8,015 nucleotides of DNA from Chloroflexota bacterium (GTDB lineage Bacteria; Chloroflexota; Dehalococcoidia; Plut-88900): positions 1 through 8,015 of the forward strand of contig JADFJI010000082.1 in the NCBI GenBank assembly GCA_022566235.1. The letters run 5' to 3'. This document shows, one piece after another, positions 1-5,679 of the stretch; the first letter of the stretch is position 1; each line of letters opens with the position of its first letter. The notes below the pieces were generated by a model. It ran no database searches and had not been told where the DNA came from. It saw only the letters and a list, made by a program, of their open reading frames with translations. The position numbers and the translations under genes are program-made.

Positions 1-195
1 TCGGGGTCGGGCCCTGGACACTATGTCCTTGACCCGCCGCTGAAATACGGCCCGGTCCAGGACCACCCTGTGGAGGCAGGTGTTGCACCTGATGCCTATG
101 AACGCCCCCGACCGCACCACCGTCCACTCAGAGCCGCCGCAGGGATGAGGCTTTCTGAGCCTCATCACGTCGCCTATCCTGATCTCCATTATCAT
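1..195 (-). CDS. DUF951 family protein (YyzM-like), 3' end off the window
   Basis: I read 65 codons on the minus strand from ATG at 195 with no stop before the left edge, so the C-terminus is missing or nearly complete. The product begins MIMEIRIGDVMRLRKPHPCG and carries the DUF951 hallmarks: a GDVxxLxKPHPCG block (residues 8-20), a short W-V-R segment, then a CNTC pair (C37, C40) and an RVVLDR-type strand. Family members are about 60-70 residues and have no established function; the HPCG plus CxxC cysteines suggest a small metal-binding fold (inference). It starts 17 nt after the pyrF stop on the same strand, so it is probably co-transcribed with and downstream of pyrF. A second in-frame ATG at 189 is an alternative start. 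Neither start has a clear Shine-Dalgarno sequence. Confidence 0.85.
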   Translation of the reverse strand, partial: MIMEIRIGDVMRLRKPHPCGGSEWTVVRSGAFIGIRCNTCLHRVVLDRAVFQRRVKDIVSRARPR

Positions 196-212
196 GCCGC
201 GGCCCGTTTGAG

Positions 213-1043
213 CTACCTTCCGGCCCGGTAGCGGTTTATCTGGTCCCTCAGCTTTAAGGCCTCCCGCCTTGCGGCGTCGGCGTAGTCCCGGCCGGGGGAG
301 GCGTAGAGGACCTGACGGGCGGAGACCACCAGCAGCCTTTCGCCCTGGGCATCGCCGCCGTACCTGACCACGGCCTCCAGGTCGCCGCCCTGGGCCCCGA
401 TGCCCGGGACCAGAATCGGCATCTCAGGGCAGAGGCCTCGTATCTCCGCCAGCTCTCCCGGGTATGTTGCGCCCACCACCAGTCCGATGTTTCCCGACGT
501 GTTCCACTCACGGCACCTCAAAGCTACCTCAATGTACAGAGGTCGTTCCCCCTCTCCTTCTCCTGCGGCTCCCAGCACCTTGAGCGCCTGAAAATCGGCG
601 GATCCAGGGTTGGAGGTCCGACACAGAACGAACACCCCTTTGTCCCGGTATTCCAGGAAGGGCGTTATAGAATCGTGTCCCAGATACGGGCTGAGGGTCA
701 CCGCATCGAACCCGTAGGTCTCGTAGAGGGCCCGGGCATAGGCCCGAGCGGTGTTGCCTATGTCCCCCCGCTTGGCGTCGCCGATGATAGGTATCCCATC
801 GGGTATATACTCCACCGTCTTGCTCAGGGCCTCCATCCCCTCTATGCCCAGGGCCTCGTAGAAGGCCAGGTTGGGCTTGTAGGCACATACCAGGTCCTGG
901 GTGGAGTCTATGATGGCCCTGTTGAAGGTTAGGACATCATCAACGGGCATGCGTACGGGGTCCGGGTCCAGGCCTATGCAAAGAAGGCTGTCGTTGCCTC
1001 GGGACGCCGCCAGAAGCTTCTCAAGGAAATTCAAGTCTGTCAT
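213..1043 (-). CDS. pyrF: Orotidine 5'-phosphate decarboxylase, type 2 (PyrF)
   Basis: It catalyses the last step of de novo UMP synthesis, decarboxylating OMP to UMP in the cytosol. The length of 276 residues fits the longer type-2 (mycobacterial/Myxococcus-like) subfamily rather than the roughly 230-residue E. coli type. Numbered from the GTG at 1046, visible signatures are CIGLDPDP (23-30), YKPN with Lys57, the catalytic DAKRGDIGNT block (Asp90, Lys92, Asp95), the TLSPYLG segment (117-123), and a phosphate-binding VPGIGAQGGD loop (213-222). I place the start at ATG 1043; an adjoining in-frame GTG at 1046 is equally possible and changes little. No good Shine-Dalgarno precedes it, but a TATAAT promoter lies about 30 nt upstream, so the leader is short. 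The DUF951 gene follows after 17 nt. Confidence 0.95.
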   Translation of the reverse strand: MTDLNFLEKLLAASRGNDSLLCIGLDPDPVRMPVDDVLTFNRAIIDSTQDLVCAYKPNLAFYEALGIEGMEALSKTVEYIPDGIPIIGDAKRGDIGNTARAYARALYETYGFDAVTLSPYLGHDSITPFLEYRDKGVFVLCRTSNPGSADFQALKVLGAAGEGEGERPLYIEVALRCREWNTSGNIGLVVGATYPGELAEIRGLCPEMPILVPGIGAQGGDLEAVVRYGGDAQGERLLVVSARQVLYASPGRDYADAARREALKLRDQINRYRAGR

Positions 1044-1072
1044 CACCCCAAAAGAGTCTTTTGCCAGGACAT

Positions 1073-1102
1073 ATTATAGACGCCTACAGTAGTCTGAGTC
1101 GG
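1073..1102 (-). promoter_or_regulatory. Probable sigma70-type promoter of pyrF
   Basis: On the minus strand there is a perfect TATAAT -10 box (plus-strand ATTATA at 1073-1078). A weak -35 candidate, CCGACT (1097-1102), lies 18 nt upstream. The predicted start site near 1066 leaves about 23 nt before the pyrF ATG. The spacer contains the heptamer TACTGTA (minus strand, 1085-1091), which also occurs twice at the divergent antitoxin promoter. Confidence 0.55.
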
Positions 1103-1148
1103 CACGATGGAGAAATAGTCGGAAAATCTTTGGATTCCCGCCTCGGGG

Positions 1149-1177
1149 CTGACATCAGAGGTGATATCTATTATACT
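1149..1177 (+). promoter_or_regulatory. Strong sigma70-type promoter of the toxin-antitoxin operon
   Basis: CTGACA (1149-1154) and TATACT (1172-1177) are separated by exactly 17 nt; each hexamer matches consensus at 5 of 6 positions. The start site would fall near 1184, inside the palindrome described next, about 55 nt before the antitoxin ATG. Position, spacing and the overlapping operator-like sequence make this the best-supported promoter in the window. Confidence 0.75.
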
Positions 1178-1197
1178 GTATTACTGTAACACGGTAA
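1174..1197 (+). promoter_or_regulatory. Operator-like palindrome plus direct repeats at the TA promoter
   Basis: TTACTGTAACACGGTAA (1181-1197) is an imperfect 17-nt palindrome with 6 of 8 arm pairs matching around a central A. Its left arm also forms a direct repeat with the -10 region: TACTGTA at 1174-1180 and again at 1182-1188, an 8-nt period. It covers the end of the -10 box and the expected start site, where autorepression by AbrB-type antitoxins, or by antitoxin-toxin complexes, usually acts. Binding of this antitoxin is inferred, not shown. Confidence 0.55.
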
Positions 1198-1239
1198 AGA
1201 TGTTGCTGCTCTTAACCAGTAGCCAGTACGAGGTGGGAA

Positions 1240-1578
1240 ATGACGCCGAGAAGATTCAAATCCGAGGTCGATCCCTTCCGGTCCACAGAGCCGAAAAAGG
1301 AGGTGAGAGGGCTGGCCCAGGTCACCGCTCGCGGCGTTCTGACGCTACCGGCCTCCATAAGGCGGGCCGCCAACATACAAGAGGGGGATATTCTGGAGAT
1401 CTCAGTCCACGGCGACGAATTAAGGGTCGTGCCGAAGCGGCTGATAAACAAGAGTCAGGCCTATTTCTGGACCAGTGAGTGGCAAGAAGGCGAATTTGAG
1501 GCGGAGGCAGATATAGAGGAGGGCCGGGTAAAGACCTTCGAATCGGTGGAGGAGTTGCTATCGGAGTTGAGGAAGTAA
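1240..1578 (+). CDS. SpoVT/AbrB (MazE-like) domain antitoxin
   Basis: This 112-residue protein has a basic N-terminal tail (1-24), a swapped-hairpin AbrB-type DNA-binding domain (about 25-67, with VTARGVLTLPASIRRAANI, then GDILEISVHGDELRVVPK), and an acidic C-terminal region (about 75-110: W-Q-E-G-E-F-E-A-E-A-D-I, then a GRVKTFESVEELLSEL helix). The first half would bind the operator; the acidic tail is where such antitoxins wrap and neutralise their toxin. The start is ATG 1240, preceded by GAGGTGG at 1230-1236. The family assignment follows from the domain pattern, and the antitoxin role from the toxin gene 61 nt downstream and the palindromic promoter upstream. A stand-alone AbrB transcription factor is the less likely alternative. 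Confidence 0.85.
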   Translation: MTPRRFKSEVDPFRSTEPKKEVRGLAQVTARGVLTLPASIRRAANIQEGDILEISVHGDELRVVPKRLINKSQAYFWTSEWQEGEFEAEADIEEGRVKTFESVEELLSELRK

Positions 1579-1626
1579 GGTTGCCGTTAGTCACGTAGAA
1601 CGGGAACAGGATGGCGTTCAATCCCC

Positions 1627-1632
1627 AGGGGG
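1627..1632 (+). promoter_or_regulatory. Shine-Dalgarno deciding the toxin TTG start
   Basis: AGGGGG lies 7 nt before the TTG at 1640, which is ideal spacing. It supports this TTG as the toxin start; no ATG or GTG occurs in that frame nearby. A competing ATG at 1611 is in another frame and gives only 14 codons before a stop at 1653-1655. Confidence 0.6.
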
Positions 1633-1639
1633 CCCATCA

Positions 1640-1906
1640 TTGGGATGGCGTATAGCCGTAACCAAAAGGTTCGAGAGGGACTATAGGCTACTGACTAAAA
1701 GTGAGCAGAGAACAGCCGATAAAGCGTTGAGGCTCTTGGAGCATGACCTGAGGCATCCGGGCTTGAGAGTGAAGAAGATAGAGGGCACACGCAGCATATG
1801 GGAAGCCAGAGCCAGCAGGGCCATCCGTATCACCTTCGAGGTGAGGGAGAGCCTGCTTTTCTTAAGGAGAATCGGGCGTCATAATAGCGTGCTCAAGCGG
1901 TCGTGA
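1640..1906 (+). CDS. RelE/ParE-superfamily toxin
   Basis: This small basic protein of 88 residues reads WRIAVTKRFERDYRLL at the N-terminus (a strand then a long helix, about 3-36). It then has a VKKIEGTRSIWEARAS strand-turn-strand (44-59), IRITFEV (62-68), and ends in LLFLRRIGRHNSVLK. This order is typical of RelE/ParE-superfamily toxins described as cytotoxic translational repressors, which mostly cleave mRNA at the ribosome. In the relatives I recall the end is RIGTHD; here it is RIGRHN, keeping the His (81) and losing the Asp. The start is TTG with a well-spaced Shine-Dalgarno. It follows the AbrB-type antitoxin on the same strand, as expected for a co-transcribed pair. Whether it is an RNase or a gyrase poison cannot be told from sequence alone. 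Confidence 0.85.
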   Translation: MGWRIAVTKRFERDYRLLTKSEQRTADKALRLLEHDLRHPGLRVKKIEGTRSIWEARASRAIRITFEVRESLLFLRRIGRHNSVLKRS

Positions 1907-1961
1907 AGCTCCTTGTACCTCCACTCCCCGTGGCCTTGATGTTAACCTACAAGCCAGGTTC

Positions 1962-2654
1962 TTGAAACTAAATCCAGTACTGGTAGAGGCGTCTTTTATC
2001 GAGAGGACCAATCGGTTCGCGGCCCTGGTCCTGCTGGAGGGCGTCCCGGTCCTGGCCCACGTGCCCAACTCGGGCCGGTTGAAGGAGCTGTTCATCCCGG
2101 GTCAGAGGGTGTACCTGGCGCCCCGGTCCGGCCCCCACCGGAAGACCAGGTACGATCTATGTCTCGTCGCCGTGGACGATATCCTGGTCTCCTGCGACGC
2201 CCGTCTTCCACCATCGATAGTCGAGGAGGCCCTTCGCTCCAAAAGGCTGGCCCCCTTCCAGGGCTACCCCACCATCACCAGAGAGGTGACCTTCGGCGAT
2301 AGCCGGCTGGACCTCCTTCTGGAGGGGCCCCGGGGCCGGTGTTTCATCGAGACCAAGTCCGTGACCCTGGTCCCCAATGGCACAGCCCTCTTTCCCGATG
2401 CGCCTACCTCAAGGGGTACCAGGCACCTGAGAACCCTGGCCCGAGCCGTGCGGGAGGGGTACAGGGCCGCCGTGATATTCGTGGTGCAGAGGGAGGATGC
2501 GCTCCGGTTTTGTCCCCACGACCGGGCTGACCCGGAGTTTGGGGCAACCCTGCGTCAGACGAGATCCCAGGGAGTAGAGGTCTACACCTACAAGTGTCGG
2601 GTGAGCCTGAGCGAGGTGGTCCTTTGGAAGGAGGTGCAGGTGCTCCTCCGCTAG
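1962..2654 (+). CDS. sfsA: SfsA family DNA/RNA nuclease (sugar fermentation stimulation protein)
   Basis: At 230 residues it matches the family length. The N-terminal OB-like part (1-80) contains the conserved HVPNSGRLKELFIPG block (33-47). The C-terminal PD-(D/E)XK nuclease-like part contains Asp117 in SRLDLLLE, then FIETKSVTLV with Glu130 and Lys132. The family-typical FPDAPTSRGTRH (144-155) and AVIFVVQR (170-177) follow. SfsA was first linked to maltose metabolism in E. coli; the fold and active site indicate a nucleic-acid-acting enzyme, but its cellular role remains unclear. I use TTG 1962 as start because no ATG/GTG lies in frame between the toxin stop and the conserved LVEASFIERTNRF segment. 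Only a weak AGG (1956-1958) precedes it. It begins 55 nt after the toxin gene, so readthrough from the TA promoter is possible. Confidence 0.93.
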   Translation: MKLNPVLVEASFIERTNRFAALVLLEGVPVLAHVPNSGRLKELFIPGQRVYLAPRSGPHRKTRYDLCLVAVDDILVSCDARLPPSIVEEALRSKRLAPFQGYPTITREVTFGDSRLDLLLEGPRGRCFIETKSVTLVPNGTALFPDAPTSRGTRHLRTLARAVREGYRAAVIFVVQREDALRFCPHDRADPEFGATLRQTRSQGVEVYTYKCRVSLSEVVLWKEVQVLLR

Positions 2655-2688
2655 TGCCTATCGGAAGCGAACGCCTACCCTGGCGAAA

Positions 2689-2717
2689 TTGCCCGTGGCA
2701 CGCCTGGATGCTATACT
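2689..2717 (+). promoter_or_regulatory. Extended -10 promoter of rph
   Basis: TTGCCC (2689-2694, 4 of 6 matches) and TATACT (2712-2717, 5 of 6) are spaced by 17 nt, with a TG at 2709-2710 forming an extended -10 (TGCTATACT). The predicted start is near 2724, which gives a leader of about 46 nt to the rph start at 2770. Its position argues that the longer reading frame beginning at 2689 is not translated from there. Confidence 0.55.
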
Positions 2718-2753
2718 CAATTGGTTTCAGGTGCTAACTGGAGACTCAATTCC

Positions 2754-2760
2754 GAGAGGG
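2754..2760 (+). promoter_or_regulatory. Shine-Dalgarno deciding the rph start
   Basis: GAGAGGG lies 9 nt before GTG 2770 and 6 nt before TTG 2767. Either start fits the RNase PH N-terminus, and I prefer the GTG. No comparable site serves the upstream in-frame TTG at 2689. Confidence 0.6.
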
Positions 2761-2769
2761 ATTCGGTTG

Positions 2770-3522
2770 GTGAGAAGCGACGGCAGACAACTTGACCAGC
2801 TCCGACCCATCCATATTGCCAGGGGCATTCAGGCCTTCGCCGAAGGCTCAGCCATGATCACACAGGGACTGACCCGGGTCCTCTGCACCGTGAGCGTGGA
2901 AGATCGAGTCCCGGCCTTCCTCCGAGGCCGGGGCCGTGGCTGGGTCACCGCGGAATATGCCATGTTGCCCAGGGCCACCCTGGTCCGTACTCCCAGGGAA
3001 TCCGAAAAAGGCAGGCCCAGCGGAAGGAGCCAGGAGATACAGCGGCTCATAGGGCGGTCCCTGAGGGCCGTGGTAGACCTGGATGCCCTGGGAGAGCGCA
3101 CCCTGACCGTCGACTGCGATGTTTTGCAGGCGGATGGAGGCACCCGGATGGCGGCCGTCACCGGCGCATACGTCGCCCTGTGGGACGCTATGCAGACCCT
3201 GGGCCTCACCGGGCAGTCCCTTCCCCTGACCAGTGCCGTCGCAGGCCTGAGCGCCGGGGTGGTAGATGGTGACGTGCTGGTAGACCTGTGTTACGAGGAA
3301 GACTCCAGGGCCCAGGTGGATTTTAACGCGGTCATGACCGAAAAGGGAGAGCTGATAGAGGTCCAGGGCACGGGAGAGGGCAGACCCTTTTCCAGAGACG
3401 CCATGGACTCGATACTGGAGGTGATCTCCAGGTCCATGGACAGTCTCTTCGAAGCCCAGCGAAAGGCTACGCAAGGGGCCCAGGCCGCAAAACGGGCCCC
3501 GGTCACTACCCCCAGACAGTAG
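2770..3522 (+). CDS. rph: Ribonuclease PH
   Basis: It is a phosphorolytic 3'-to-5' exoribonuclease that trims tRNA precursors to mature 3' ends and normally forms a hexameric ring. From GTG 2770 the protein has 250 residues starting MRSDGRQLDQLRP, the canonical family N-terminus. With this start Arg86, Thr125 and Arg126 (in GGTRMA, the phosphate-binding site) and Asp178 and Asp184 (in EEDSRAQVDFN) take the numbers known from characterised RNase PH proteins, which strongly supports the start. Other marks are RGRGRGWVTAEYAMLPR (52-68), EIQRLIGRSLRAVVDL (89-104) and the EVQGTGEGRPFS block (197-208). The last 20 or so residues form an Ala/Lys/Pro-rich tail beyond the core. The frame stays open upstream to a TTG at 2689, but that stretch contains the promoter. 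yihY follows after 41 nt. Confidence 0.96.
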   Translation: MRSDGRQLDQLRPIHIARGIQAFAEGSAMITQGLTRVLCTVSVEDRVPAFLRGRGRGWVTAEYAMLPRATLVRTPRESEKGRPSGRSQEIQRLIGRSLRAVVDLDALGERTLTVDCDVLQADGGTRMAAVTGAYVALWDAMQTLGLTGQSLPLTSAVAGLSAGVVDGDVLVDLCYEEDSRAQVDFNAVMTEKGELIEVQGTGEGRPFSRDAMDSILEVISRSMDSLFEAQRKATQGAQAAKRAPVTTPRQ

Positions 3523-3563
3523 CCTAGTCCCTTCAAGAGCACCGCCTTTTCTAAAGCAAACCA

Positions 3564-4517
3564 ATGAGAGTTCCAGGTATTTTCAATCCCAGGTGGTTTA
3601 GCGCCAGAGACGATAGGGGCCATAGAAGGCTGGATACCCTCATCTACCTCGGCAAGACCATCGTTCACGATTTCCTGACCTTCAACATTCCCCATATGGC
3701 CGCCTCCATCGCCTTTTGGGGGTTCTTCTCCATGTTTCCCATGGTCCTGGGTATAGTCCTGATTGGTGGCGGGATCCTGTCCTACGACTCCTTCATCGAG
3801 CGGGTGGGGGACGCACTCCCCATATCTCAGGACTTCATCACTGAGACATTGAAGGGGGTCACGACCAACTGGCCCTACACCGGGACCGTGGCTGCCCTAG
3901 GCCTGGTCTGGGCCTCGCTGGCGGTGTTCTCGGCAATCAGAAAGGGCCTGAATGCGGCCTGGGGTATTACCAAGCCCAGGCCCTTCTTCAGGGAGAGGCT
4001 GATCGACTTCAGCCTGATGTTGGGCGCATGGCTGGTCTTCGTTATATCCCTCTCCATCACCCCGATAATCGAATTTTCCAGGAATACCCCTCAGTTGGGC
4101 AGGGTCATTTTCTGGGACGGGGCCTGGGTCCTTCTGCGTTCGGGCCTGCCCCTGGTCCTGACCTTCATGGCTTTTTCCAGCCTGTATCGTTATATACCTA
4201 ATACTCAGGTGCGCTGGAGGGACGTGTGGCCCGGGGCGATGGTCGCCGCCATCTCCTTTGAGGTGCTTCGGAACGGATTCGTATGGTATGTTGCCAGCCT
4301 GTCCATATACAACCTTGTTTACGGGACCGCTGCGACCATGATAGTGCTGCTGGCGTGGGCCTACTTCTCGGGAGTTATCCTTCTCTTCGGCGCGGTCATT
4401 TCGTCCCGTCTGAACAAGCTCCGGAAGCTCAGAGGACAGGCCTCTGCAGCCAACGGCACCTCTTCCCACCTGGACGTGGACATGCTGGTATTGACCAGGA
4501 CCAGCGACGATGATTAG
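3564..4517 (+). CDS. YihY/BrkB family integral membrane protein
   Basis: The 317-residue polytopic membrane protein has a cytosolic N-terminus (1-40) and about six hydrophobic segments, near residues 46-72, 107-125, 147-170, 187-206, 222-243 and 255-280. A charged C-terminal tail of about 37 residues follows. The family signature is visible: AASIAFWGFFSMFPM in the first segment, RKGLNAAWG (126-134), YRYIPN (208-213), and Y-N-L-V-Y-G-T-A-A-T followed by LLAWAYFSGVILLFGAVI. BrkB was once linked to serum resistance and YihY was formerly mis-assigned as RNase BN; the true function is not settled. The start is ATG 3564, without a clear Shine-Dalgarno. The last 8 nt overlap the htrA gene, which implies translational coupling. 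It may share the rph transcript. Confidence 0.92.
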   Translation: MRVPGIFNPRWFSARDDRGHRRLDTLIYLGKTIVHDFLTFNIPHMAASIAFWGFFSMFPMVLGIVLIGGGILSYDSFIERVGDALPISQDFITETLKGVTTNWPYTGTVAALGLVWASLAVFSAIRKGLNAAWGITKPRPFFRERLIDFSLMLGAWLVFVISLSITPIIEFSRNTPQLGRVIFWDGAWVLLRSGLPLVLTFMAFSSLYRYIPNTQVRWRDVWPGAMVAAISFEVLRNGFVWYVASLSIYNLVYGTAATMIVLLAWAYFSGVILLFGAVISSRLNKLRKLRGQASAANGTSSHLDVDMLVLTRTSDDD

Positions 4518-5592
4518 GCGCCTCGAAGCGAAGGGAGCCCTCGCCCTGGTCATGGTAATGGTCATAGTCGCGGCTTCCTGTGGTGGCGGGCCCGGGGAAG
4601 AGCCTCCCATCCCCTCCCCTGAAGGGTCGCCCTCCGCGGCTTCTGAGGGTTCAGGCGACCCCTCCTCCTTCATAACCATAGCTGATATGGTGGAGCATAC
4701 CCTGCCGGCAGTGGTCTCGATCCTGACGGGGGCCGTGGATCTGAGGCAGTTCCTGGACCCCAACATGGAGAGAGAAGGGGGTGGAACAGGCTTTATCATA
4801 GACCCCGAGGGCCTCATCGTCACCAATAGCCACGTCATCGTGGACTCCATTTTCATCCTGGTTACCCTGGCCGATGGGCGCATCTTCGACGCCGAGACGG
4901 TAGGCCACGACCCGCTGTCGGACCTGGCCGTCATAAGGATCAAAGCTGGCACTTTGCCGGTACTGACCTTCGGCGACTCCAACCAGTTACGTGTGGGAGA
5001 ACCTGTGGTAGCCATCGGCAACGCCCTGGCACTTGAGGGAGGGCCGACGGTCACCGCAGGAGTGGTGAGCGCCCTGAAACGGTCCATCAGCCTCAGCGAC
5101 GGGATGCTGAACGACCTGGTGCAGACCGACGCAGCGATCAACCCCGGCAACAGCGGCGGGCCCCTCCTCAACATGCAGGGTGAAGTGGTGGGAATCAACA
5201 CCGCCCTGGATCGCCAGTCGCCGGGAATAGGCTTTGCCGTTGGCACCGACACTATAAACAGGGTAGTAGACCAGCTGATAACCATGGGCGAGGTGGCAAG
5301 GGGATTTCTGGGCGTCACCCTGGCTGCCGTGAATCCGGCCCTCTCGGCCCGCTTCGACCTGGGTGTTGATGAGGGTGTCATACTCATCAACGTGCTATCC
5401 AACACACCGGCCTTCGACGCGGGTCTTCGCCGGCAGGATGTGGTAATCAGCTTTATCGGCGAAACCGTCACCACCGTCGACGAGCTGATCTTTCTGATTC
5501 GGACCAGCCCCATCGGAGAAGAGTTGGACCTGATCTACATAAGAGGCGGTGAGGAGTTTACCGTCTCCGTCACCCTGAGAGAAAGAGAATAG
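4510..5592 (+). CDS. HtrA/DegP-like trypsin-fold serine protease with PDZ domain, lipoprotein
   Basis: This 360-residue protein is predicted to be an exported, membrane-anchored quality-control protease. Residues 1-23 form a lipoprotein signal (RR, hydrophobic core, then AAS before Cys24). Residues 25-53 are a Gly/Pro/Ser/Glu-rich linker. The S1C protease domain spans about 57-255 with a complete triad: His108 (TNSHV), Asp138 (SDLAV) and Ser215 (GNSGGP). One PDZ domain (about 263-357) begins at RGFLGVTL and carries the ligand-loop substitute AFDAGLRRQDVV. It resembles DegS/HtrA-type single-PDZ proteins rather than the double-PDZ DegP. The start ATG 4510 lies inside the 3' end of yihY (ATGATTAG overlap) with AGGA at 4497-4500, so it is probably co-translated with yihY. 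The AAS lipobox lacks the usual Leu at -3, so lipidation is likely rather than certain. Confidence 0.94.
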   Translation: MIRRLEAKGALALVMVMVIVAASCGGGPGEEPPIPSPEGSPSAASEGSGDPSSFITIADMVEHTLPAVVSILTGAVDLRQFLDPNMEREGGGTGFIIDPEGLIVTNSHVIVDSIFILVTLADGRIFDAETVGHDPLSDLAVIRIKAGTLPVLTFGDSNQLRVGEPVVAIGNALALEGGPTVTAGVVSALKRSISLSDGMLNDLVQTDAAINPGNSGGPLLNMQGEVVGINTALDRQSPGIGFAVGTDTINRVVDQLITMGEVARGFLGVTLAAVNPALSARFDLGVDEGVILINVLSNTPAFDAGLRRQDVVISFIGETVTTVDELIFLIRTSPIGEELDLIYIRGGEEFTVSVTLRERE

Positions 5593-5679
5593 CTACCCAG
5601 CTTATTCCCACGACATCTCTCAGGTGGCTATCACCCTTGACCCCGAAATAGAGAGCGCACGACCAGGCCCCAACTCTGT

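Noticed and set aside
1611..1655. ATG-started 14-codon frame overlapping the toxin start as a leader peptide
   Set aside because: It is very short with no recognisable sequence, and the AGGGGG site within it serves the toxin TTG better. I cannot support translation of it.
1912..1953. CTTGTA / TACAAG inverted repeat between the toxin gene and sfsA
   Set aside because: The arms are only 6 bp and 30 nt apart, with no T-run; this is expected by chance.
2848..3564. A 238-codon minus-strand frame opposite rph
   Set aside because: It is antisense to a strongly supported RNase PH; the Gly/Gln-rich translation has no motif and no plausible start signals.
3897..5513. A 538-codon open frame on the minus strand opposite yihY and htrA
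   Set aside because: Its translation is low-complexity (Ser/Thr/Pro/Arg-rich), has no recognisable domain, and lies antisense to two genes with full family motifs. Long antisense frames are common in GC-rich DNA.
5589..5631. Inverted repeat ATAGCTACC / GGTGGCTAT between the convergent htrA and ileS ends, as a possible terminator
   Set aside because: A 9-bp stem with one G-U pair, a 25-nt loop and no T-run on either strand is too weak to call a terminator.
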